From positions 1 through 42,779 of the forward strand of contig NW_022985253.1 of the NCBI RefSeq assembly GCF_010093535.1: a stretch of 42,779 bases of DNA, read 5' to 3'. This document shows positions 35,199 through 42,779 of the stretch, one piece after another. A program made the translations under genes and the position numbers. The first letter of the stretch is position 1; every line of letters begins with the position of its first letter. The notes beneath the pieces are model-generated. The model worked only from the letters and a program-made list of their open reading frames with translations, ran no database searches and was not told the origin of the DNA. Source of the stretch: Lindgomyces ingoldianus. Lineage: Eukaryota; Ascomycota; Dothideomycetes; Pleosporales; Lindgomycetaceae.

Positions 35199-36379
35199 TT
35201 GTTAGAGAGGTATGTGCGCGCGCTTAACTTTTCTAACTGCCTAATGTACTTTTACTAGCATCTGCTTGCATGTAGCTCTTATAATCTTTACATAAGCTTA
35301 AAAATCCTCTAAAGTAAAGTTTGTACTAGGGTTATGCATAATATAGTCTAGGGGTCCTTAATAGGTGTTAATCTAGCATTTGCACAGTGTATCCTAGGTA
35401 TCTTATGTAGACATAGATTTTAGAAATATAGTAGCCTAAAATAATGTGTCTACATTAATAACATGTAGGACATTCTTATTATTAATTTATACAACATTAA
35501 TAATAACTTTATAGTTAAAGTAGGTGTTATTTTTAATTATAAACTTAAATCTTTATAGAGCTTAGTTATATAATTAGTAAAAGTAGCAGAACTTCTTAAT
35601 CTCTTCTAGCACTACAGCATTAATGTTATAGCTAGCGCTAGTTAGCATCTTCTAGAGTCTCTCTATGCAAGGGTGTCTAAATTAGTAGTAGAGGCAGTAG
35701 AGTTTTAATTTAGTAAAAAAAGACATAGATTCTTTCTTACTAACATTAAAAAAAAAGTGTCCTTATTTTTATATAATAAGTATAGTAGTTTTGTCTTTAT
35801 GTATAATAACATTTAGAACATTATTAAAGTATGCCCTAAGTTAGTTAGCATCTACTAGTAATAGCAGAAATAGTGTTAGAGTCTCTAAGATGTAGTATAT
35901 AACTAGACTAATTAAGTTCTAGATTTATATAGTACTAATTAATTCCTTTAGTGTCTAGCTTTTAAAGCTAATATTTATTTAGCTAAGTGTCTAATTAATT
36001 TCTATACATAGGTTTTTTTATACATACACCTTAAGTTAAAACTTGCTAATAGTAGAGATCTTTACTGCGCCTGTGTTTTATAGTTTGCCTTAGTATACTA
36101 TATAGTATTAGTTATTAAGGATAAACTGCTTAGCATATTCCTTAGGTTTAATGCTGTAGATGTTCTCTTCTGTTGCATAGTATAGATAAGTAGTAGAGGT
36201 AAAGTAGTTAACAGCTTCTTTAGTATCTTTACTCTTTTATTTTATTTTCTTTGCATTATGTAAATTATTTTTTTTCTTAGAGTAACCTTTAAAGTTTTAG
36301 ATGTACAAAGTAATAGCTTTACATAATAAGGTCTTATTATAGAAATTTTTATATAAAGCAATATACTAGTTCTTTGCTT

Positions 36380-37120
36380 ATGTATAGTTATTATAAGAGT
36401 AGTTTAATAACTAACATTTTTTTTTATAGCAGACAAAGCACTTCTTTGTCTATGTGTAGTTGTCTCTAGATTATAGCCTAAACCTAGGTAAAGATCTTTT
36501 ATATTATCTTTTTCTATATAAAGGGAAGCTTCTTTCTTGTTGTGCAGACTTTTATTATGTAGAGTTATATTAGTAGTTTATGTAGTATGCATTAGGCAGT
36601 TTCTAGAGGTATTAGTTTACCCTTTAGTCTATAGTAACTTAGAGTAATGCTTATAAGTTACTAAATAAGGCTTTGCATAAAGGCTTAATAGTAAACATAG
36701 CATGTTCTAGTTCTAGTTGTCCTTAACAGGCTTGTATAACAGTAGTGTGCAGTAGAACATCCTCTTAAAATTCTGTTCCTAGTGCCTTTTATGTAAGTGT
36801 AAGCTTATTAATTATTATTTTAAGAACTTTATATAAACTTTTGTTAAAGTTCTTTTATTAGCATTATGTAAAAGTTATTATTATCTAGTTTGTCTAGTAC
36901 TAGCTATAGTTTATATTAGTGTTAAAGTAACTACTTAAGGTGTTGTATAAATGCTTCTAGTTATGTCTAGGGCCTATGTTGTGCATATAGTACATATTTG
37001 CCTAACCTTCTAAGATGTCTAGAAAGATGTCTGTGTACTAAGTTTCCTAGATATTTAGCTATTAACATAGATTAATAAAGATCTTTATTTTATTTATAAA
37101 AATGTTATATAGTTAACCTA
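36380..37120 (-). pseudogene. copia gag remnant with Cys-rich knuckle
   Basis: Around 36,445-36,400 the minus strand reads KKCFVCYKKKC..LLNY, matching the fungal copia knuckle CFVCxKxGCWSTxH after RIP. Upstream minus-strand sequence to about 37,120 is gag-like but heavily broken; a G-rich plus-strand tract at 37,200-37,440 would encode a low-complexity N-terminus. Confidence 0.6.
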
Positions 37121-37958
37121 TATAGTTATTATTTTTCTTTTATGCCTTTTAGAATTATATAATTTTATTTGCTAGAAGTTTTTCTTTAGCAGTTTCCCTT
37201 TAAGGTGGAAGTTTGTACAGGTTGTAATGTAGTATAGATTGTGCAGGTAGTATTAGTAGTGCATACACTACTGCAGGCGGTGGTGTGTACAATTAAGGGT
37301 GTGGAGCAGGCGTTAGGTAGGGTGGCATGTATTGTTTGTACAGTAATTAGTGTAGTGCTGGCTAAGGTGTAGGAGCAGGTAATGCTAGTACATTTAGTGT
37401 TAATAGCAGCATTGTGTTTAGTCTGCTTCTATGTAAAGCCTTATATAGTAATAAAGGTTATGTATAAAGCCTTTTTAGTGCAATTGCCTTTTTTTATGCT
37501 ATATTATACAGCTTCTAGGCTTAGGTACCTTTAGTGCCTAGCTGTAGTGTAATTCCCTTGTCCTCTAGCACTTATATAAGCTTTCTTTTAAACACGCAGC
37601 TAAGTGCTAAGAAGTCTTATAGTGTCTATTCTTTAAAATCCTTTATGTACACACTTAAAAAAGTAGCGCCCTTCTAAGTTATTATATGTAGATTAGTAAT
37701 TATGCAACTTATGTATAATTAAGTCTATAGGCTTATTAGAGCTTTTAACATGTTAATCTTATTATTCTAGTACTTTAGGCTAGTCTTATTCTATAGTGTT
37801 ACCTCTAATATCCCTGTGTCCTTTATAAGTTATTTATATAATAGGAATTATTCCTTATTTTTCTTATTATTACATAGAGTTGTTAGTTGCTAATAAGATT
37901 TTATTATAATAGTATAGTTAATTGCTTTTCTAGTAGATTGCGCAAGTACTGCTGTTGT

Positions 37959-38314
37959 CTAGCTGCTAGGTTATGCAGCTTTAATAGCTTTAGTGTGCAC
38001 CTTACACTATCTCCTTCTTACTTTGTACAGTAGCAGAGCTTGCTGTGCAATGTAAAGGATTAATGTGCTATTATCTAGCTACTAGGTTGTGCAGCTTTAG
38101 TAGCTTTAGTGTGCGTCTTACACTATCTCCTTTTTACTTTATATAGTAGTAGAGCTTACTGTACAATGTAAAGGATTAATCTGCTATTCTAAGAGATAGG
38201 TAACTAAATAAAGTACTTTATAAGGCGTAGGTACTCTGCTGTTACTCTTCTTAAGAGATAGGTAACAAAATAAAGTACTTTATAAAGTGTAAGTACTCTA
38301 TTATTACTCTTGCT
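37959..38314 (-). repeat. two adjacent tandem duplications in the copia leader
   Basis: A 116-bp unit is present twice (37,959-38,074 and 38,075-38,190), directly followed by a 62-bp unit present twice (38,191-38,252 and 38,253-38,314). Copies differ mainly by transitions. They lie between the copia 5' LTR and gag, that is in the transcribed leader. Confidence 0.8.
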
Positions 38315-38347
38315 AATTTACAGTTAATTAAATTAACTACTAATTAG

Positions 38348-38627
38348 TGTTAAATAGGCTCTAATAGCTAGCTGCTTATAGTATAAGCACTTAAGTAGTA
38401 AGAGTAAGAGTAGTGTACAGTGTGCACAGTGTATAAAGTAGGTAAGGTAAGAGCAACATGTTTCTAGTTCTATTGCTCTTGTCTTTTCTTTGTATAGAGG
38501 AAAAGGGGGATATCTAGATGTTCGCGCACAGAGGTTCGCGCACGAGCATCATGTGACAGAGATACGTGGTCCTGCTCGTGCGCGATCGCTCGTATCCAGA
38601 CTGTGACGCTGCTGCTGCGTACAGACA
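38348..38627 (-). repeat. right LTR of the copia element (5' LTR)
   Basis: 280 bp. Its right (outer) 107 bp carry no changes where the left LTR has sixteen; its left (inner) about 105 bp carry nine changes where the left LTR has none. Confidence 0.92.
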
Positions 38628-38632
38628 ATAGA

Positions 38633-39600
38633 CTTTATTATAAGACTACCCTTGTCTAAGAAACTAGGTACAGAAAGAATATATAACATAATTATAGTAG
38701 CCTTTAATAAAACTACTAAGTACCTGCACACTTAGCCTTTAGAAAAAATAATAATAGCTAAAAAAATTATTTATAAATTAAATTAAAATGTTATATTAGT
38801 ATATAAATACCCTAAGATTATTATTTTTAACTAAGATAAACTGTTTACTAGTAAATTCTAAAAAGCAGCTATGCAACACCTTAGCATAACCTATAAGCTA
38901 TTTATAGCATACTATCTGCAGACAGACAGTTAAACCAAGAGAGTAAATGCTAAAGTAGAAAAGTACTTAAGAAAGTATGTTTTCTACACTTAGAATAATT
39001 AGGTAGAATAGCTTCTAATAGCGCAGCTAGCTATTAACACTATAAACTTAGCTATAACAAAGAAAACACTATATAAAGCTAACTTTAGCTATAACTTATA
39101 CTCTATGCTATAAAAAAGCTAACTTATAAACTTTTAAAAGTTAATAAACTAGCTATTAAACTTATAAAACATATATAAAAAATTAGCAACTAAAGCTAAA
39201 TTTAGCTAAGAAATAATAAAAAAATATGTAAATAAATTATAACAACTAAGGCTAAGAATCTACTTAGAAGATTACACTTATCTTAATATAAAGAACTTTA
39301 AGCTATCTAGACCCTTTAGGAAGCTAGTAGAAAAAAGAATAAAACCTTATAAAGTCTTACAGACTTAAGAAGATAATTATAAACTTAAGCTTCTTCTGCA
39401 TATAAAAATACACCTATAGTTTTATGTTTCTAGACTAAAGAAAGCATCTAAAGAAGTTCCTCTATCTATATAAAGATAGAAAAATAAAAAAACAGAATAT
39501 AAAGTTAAACATATTATTAGTAATTAAAAAAACTAAAAAGAATTTTTAGTAAAATAAAAAGAGTAGCTTACTAGTAAAAATATATAAAAACTAGCTAAGA
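38633..39600 (+). pseudogene. gypsy integrase, second part, with chromodomain
   Basis: After the copia insertion the gypsy frame continues through the integrase core. At about 39,510-39,595 a chromodomain is recognisable: EFLVK-x-KE-x-LTSKNI-x-KLAKNL, where the x positions are TAG/TAA stops that sit at the conserved Trp codons of VKWKGW..ENTWEP. Chromodomains on integrase are typical of the chromovirus clade of Ty3/gypsy and guide integration into methylated-histone heterochromatin. Confidence 0.7.
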
Positions 39601-40315
39601 ATTTGCAAAACACGCAGCTATTAGTATAAAGGTACCTTTAGGCTTGTCTAAAAAAAACTAGCTAGGTAATAAAGCACTTATATTAAAAAAAATAGCTATG
39701 TTATTACTAGATAGTAGCAGCCTTTAGAGACAAGTCCTAGCTAATAAGAGCTGTAGAAGAGAATAACTTTTTACTTTAGCCTCTAAAGCTTCTATTTTAT
39801 CTAAGAAAAAAAGGTCTCTTTTTAAATACTTTGTGCGCTAAGCCTCTAGTAGTTTTAGTAATTTCTAAATATAATTCTGTTTAGAACGCTTCTTAGCTAT
39901 TGCCTTTAAGGTCTTCTAAACCTAACATAACATCTCTTCTTTAAGCTTCTACTTATAAACTCTTGCAGCAGCAGCTTTCTAAAGAAGCGCCTTTTTTTTC
40001 TAACTAGTCCTACACAGCATTAGAAATAAAAGTGTTATACTTACTATACTTTTTTACACACTTAACGCATTTATCTAAGAATAAAGTTAATATATAAGAT
40101 AACTCTAAGAATTAGTAAGCGCTATAGGGCCTTATCTTTGTCTAATAAAAAGAATTAAAATAGTAAGATAAATAAGACTAACAAGCTATTTAGCTTAAAA
40201 AAATAGATATTAAAGATGCTTTCTAGTAAGTAAGCGCCTACCTTATAAACAAACTCTTACTAACATAGTTATATAAGTAGAGCAGTAAGGACGCTGCTAG
40301 GGAGAAGAGGCAGCG
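39601..40315. other. gypsy 3' region between chromodomain and right LTR
   Basis: About 0.7 kb. Both strands show a relatively open frame over 39,610-40,010. On the minus strand the segment KYLKRDLFFLDKIEALEAKV looks like a coiled coil; on the plus strand the segment LSKKKRSLFKYFVR is also open. I cannot decide which, if either, was coding. Confidence 0.4.
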
Positions 40316-40908
40316 TGTTATAGTCTATAGTTAGACTAGTGTAACTCTACTAGCAGTGCTCTACAATCTAGCTAGATTAGGGCAGGGCTTGCTTATAAAC
40401 TAATTAGAAGACACAGAGGCAGCACAGCTGCCTGCAGTAATAGAAGAGTGTGTTGTCTAATAGGAAGGACAGGCTATAAGTTTAGAGAGCTTAAGGGAGC
40501 CTATAGAGCTTGCCTTAGCAGACTCCTATAAACTCTTTAAGCTCCCCTTAGCACCTTTAGTATATGTATATAATTCCCCTATTAAATAACCTTAAGGAGG
40601 TATGTTTAACATTTAGTTTATTTTTTATATAGACTAAGTAGCATTTAGCTTTTTAAAAAGCTGTAATACTATTTATATATCTTACACTATATATACCTCT
40701 AATTCTGTCTAATAGGACTGTTTAACCTAGCCTCTCTACTGCTGCATTAAGGGCAAACTACAATCTAGTCACTCTCCTCCCCTCTAGTAGCCTATTAGCC
40801 TGTACGTAGGACTGTACACCCTACCGGTTGGCCCCTTACCACCCGTCCTACTCGTCCCCTAGGAACACTATAAGACCCGAGTGCTTCCACGAAGCAAGGA
40901 TTGTAACA
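40316..40908 (+). repeat. right (3') LTR of the gypsy element
   Basis: 593 bp. Its inner (left) 140 bp carry about twenty C-to-T/G-to-A changes relative to the left LTR. Its outer end is clean and keeps words such as CTACCGGTTGG. Confidence 0.9.
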
Positions 40909-41394
40909 GGAGGGTGTGTTAAGGTTGTTTTACTATGTTTCACCTTGTTCTACAGTTTAAGCTAGGGGGTGTGTCGCGTACAGCTATCCGTCTATATATA
41001 TCCTTCTGCTGTGCTAGCTGGGAGGTTAACCTTTTGGCAAACGCAACAGTTATAAGCCTAGTTTGCAGCGTAGTGTAGATAGTTAGCGCTTAAAAATTTG
41101 CGCACCCCTGCTCCACTAATAGGATTGCATTATCCCAGAGCACTGCGTGTTTGATTCCTACGCTCAGCAAAGAGCATTTAGGCAGTGCGTCTATTACAGA
41201 GGCTACCTTACTAGATCTGTCTCTAAGTTCTGTTGCTTAGGCTAGGGAGAATGTGTTAAGGTTGTTTTACTATGTTTTACCTCTCTTGTTCCACAGTTTA
41301 AGCTAGGGGGTGTGTCGCGTACAGCTATCCGTCTATATATATCCTTCTGCTGTGCTAGCTAGGAGGTTGACCTTTTAGCAAACGCAACAGCTAG

Positions 41395-41851
41395 TTATGT
41401 TACCTTATTTTAAAGTGTTAGAATAGATACTAGCTATAGAAAGTAATAGAACACTATAACCTATGCTAAAGCTAACTATTAAGCGCTTAGTACTAGGCAG
41501 CTATAGGTGTTATACACTAGAAAAAGTATTAGATTTACTTACACTTTAATTAAGTATTTTAAGTATACCTATACTACTTTATTAACAGTTATTAGTTGCA
41601 CTAGCAGTAGTACTAGAATTAGATAGCAGATTAACATTATGCTTATAAATAGTATTAGCGTAGGTATTAGACACTAGGTTTACATTAATATTATCTAAAG
41701 TAGCTAACAACTTTTTTTAGTTACATAAACAGTAAGAAGCTAATTATTAATATAGTTATTAAAATGTAAAGTATTTAGTGCTTCTTAGTTAATTTTAATG
41801 TTATAATAGCTAGAATAGTTAAATTTAAAAAATAAAAGCTACTATAATATA
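41395..41851. other. AT-rich degraded repeat DNA
   Basis: TpA-biased sequence that was continuous with 24,676 before the miniature element inserted. No terminal repeats or readable frame are visible. Confidence 0.45.
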
Positions 41852-41856
41852 ATAGT

Positions 41857-42462
41857 TGTTACAATCCTTGCTCTGTCGAAATGGTATTTTGAGAGCACTA
41901 CAGCCTATGGTGTTATTATGGAGAGAAGGGGAAGAACTTAGCTGGATCGGGTGTACAGTCCGTCGAGCAGAGTATGGATGAGGCGGAGGTTAAGAAGGCA
42001 GGTTGTGGTTTGGCCCAGCGGCTGTATAGGGAGCTGGCAAACCTGATCTAAAAGGATAGGAAAGGAAGTATATATAGTGCAAGATATATAAGGCAGCAAT
42101 GTCCTCTTTGTAAAGGTTTTAATGCCTCTTAGTCTATTAAGTAGGTAAAGACTAAATAGTAATTACAACCTTCTAACTATAGTTGTGATTAAGACTATAT
42201 ACATGGGGTTTGCATGCTGTGCATGCTATGCATGCTTGCATGTCCATTGCCTGCACAGCCTGCATAACCTGCAAACCTGCAAGGCCTGTGGTCCTATTAG
42301 ATGACGCACTCCGCTAGGCTTTTATCTAAAAGCCGGAGCCATTCCTCATCCGTCCTGTTACGTGTTCCGTCTAACGCGGGGTTAAGCGTTCTCTATCTGG
42401 CGTCGCTTAGGCTGTAGGGAACGGCTGATAGGGAAATTACAGTCGGTTCGTTGGCTGTAACA
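41857..42462. mobile_element. solo LTR, 606 bp
   Basis: It runs from TGTTACAATCC to GGCTGTAACA, with inverted termini TGTTACA/TGTAACA, and is flanked by a perfect 5-bp duplication ATAGT (41,852-41,856 and 42,463-42,467). It shares its landmark order with the LTR at 59-689. The middle carries a tract of GCATGC words at 42,210-42,290. RIP damage is light. The termini resemble those of the gypsy LTR, but the body differs, so it is a second gypsy-type family. Confidence 0.85.
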
Positions 42463-42467
42463 ATAGT

Positions 42468-42779
42468 TTACTTTACTTTAGAGTTTTTTCTAAATTAGTA
42501 ATTAATAGCACTAACATTTTTACCTTTAAATGCTAAAAGCTTTAAAATAATAACATTAAAACTATATAAAAATAGTAGTAAGTAAAAGAAAACCTTTATA
42601 GTATTTATAGTAAAATAGTAAACATACCTCTAATACTTATACTATTAACTCTAGTGTTGCCTTAGCTTTATTATAATCTACACTTTAGCTAGAAGTTGTT
42701 TCTTAGTTATTAGCAGAGCTTGCTCTGCTTATTATATTCGGGTTTGCAGAACAAAAAGTTGAGCAGAATCTCCTCTTTT
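42468..42779. other. AT-rich degraded DNA at the window edge
   Basis: TpA-biased, with no gene. A perfect small hairpin GCAGAGC-TT-GCTCTGC is at 42,713-42,728; after it the sequence becomes less AT-rich, so another less-mutated repeat may begin here. Confidence 0.4.

Larger units (their letters stand above)
31435..38627 (-). mobile_element. Ty1/copia retrotransposon, minus strand, nested in gypsy integrase
   Basis: 7193 bp with two 280-bp LTRs (31,435-31,714 and 38,348-38,627), ends TGTTGAATAGG/TGTTAAATAGG and GTACAGACA. The 5-bp duplication ATAGA is perfect (31,430-31,434 and 38,628-38,632). The internal part reads on the minus strand in copia order from right to left: leader with tandem duplications, gag with a Cys-rich knuckle (about 36,445), integrase (about 35,200-35,016), reverse transcriptase (about 34,300-33,800), RNase H (about 33,640-33,380). 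All frames are broken by RIP. Confidence 0.9.
24961..40908 (+). mobile_element. Ty3/gypsy retrotransposon, chromodomain type, with nested insertions
   Basis: Two 593-bp LTRs (24,961-25,553 and 40,316-40,908) begin TGTTACAG/TGTTATAG and end TTGTAACA. A perfect 5-bp duplication GGAGG (24,956-24,960 and 40,909-40,913) shows one insertion event into the miniature element. With the two nested elements removed, the remaining element is about 7.6 kb. The plus strand carries gag and pol in the gypsy order protease, RT, RNase H, integrase, chromodomain, all broken by RIP. Members with a chromodomain are known to favour heterochromatin. Confidence 0.92.
24682..41389. mobile_element. tandem miniature LTR element (TRIM-like) with three 77-bp LTRs, interrupted by gypsy
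   Basis: Three near-identical 77-bp repeats, each beginning TGT-GT-ACAGCTATCCG and ending AAACGCAACA, lie at 24,682-24,758, 40,972-41,048 and 41,313-41,389. They are separated by two copies of an about 260-bp internal domain: 24,759-24,960 joined to 40,914-40,971, and 41,049-41,312. The whole is bounded by a 5-bp duplication GCTAG (24,677-24,681 and 41,390-41,394). A purine-rich AGCTAGGGGG lies directly before LTR2 and LTR3, as a polypurine tract would. No coding frame is present. Short LTRs, no coding capacity, TG...CA ends and a 5-bp duplication fit the TRIM class; the tandem LTR-internal-LTR-internal-LTR form is the unusual part. No TGG-type primer-binding site is visible after the LTRs. 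Confidence 0.8.

Overview
The window is nuclear DNA of a filamentous ascomycete (Pezizomycotina). The evidence is a set of intron-rich genes with short GT-AG introns (mostly 51-93 nt), recognisable fungal families, and a large AT-rich block whose repeats carry the C-to-T/G-to-A damage typical of repeat-induced point mutation (RIP). The genus cannot be told from the sequence alone. 

Layout. Positions 1-689 hold an LTR related to a solo LTR near the right edge. About 999-17,950 is a base-balanced, gene-bearing compartment with four genes I can model completely: a TatD-family nuclease (minus, six exons), the Vps4-associated protein Vfa1 (plus, four exons, divergent from TatD), a C2H2 zinc-finger protein (minus, three exons) and the dual-specificity phosphatase Yvh1 (plus, four exons). 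They are housekeeping or regulatory genes of unrelated pathways (DNA turnover, ESCRT disassembly, transcription, 60S maturation); nothing suggests a cluster. Two long stretches (3570-9804 and 12,076-14,767) show no gene I can support. 

From about 18,000 to the end the sequence is a RIP-damaged transposon graveyard with no intact gene. It contains: a palindromic derivative of a Fot1/Pot2-like (pogo-type Tc1/mariner) element (18,680-19,779); a solo LTR (19,905-20,086); a full-length Fot1/Pot2-like element (20,784-22,649); a solo LTR (22,799-23,129); a tandem miniature LTR element with three 77-bp LTRs (24,682-41,389), split by a chromodomain-bearing Ty3/gypsy element (24,961-40,908), which is itself split by an internally deleted Fot1-like element (29,493-30,624) and by a minus-strand Ty1/copia element (31,435-38,627); and a solo LTR (41,857-42,462). 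Target-site duplications could be read for every LTR-type insertion listed here, so the order of events is clear: miniature element first, gypsy into it, then copia and the Fot1-like element into gypsy. 

The most interesting observations are the three-LTR miniature element with a tRNA-like internal module, the strict polarity of RIP damage between the two LTRs of both copia and gypsy, and two Fot1-like subfamilies whose terminal repeats keep a 17-bp two-box layout while both boxes have changed to a different palindrome. No computation or database search was possible; family names rest on motifs read by eye.
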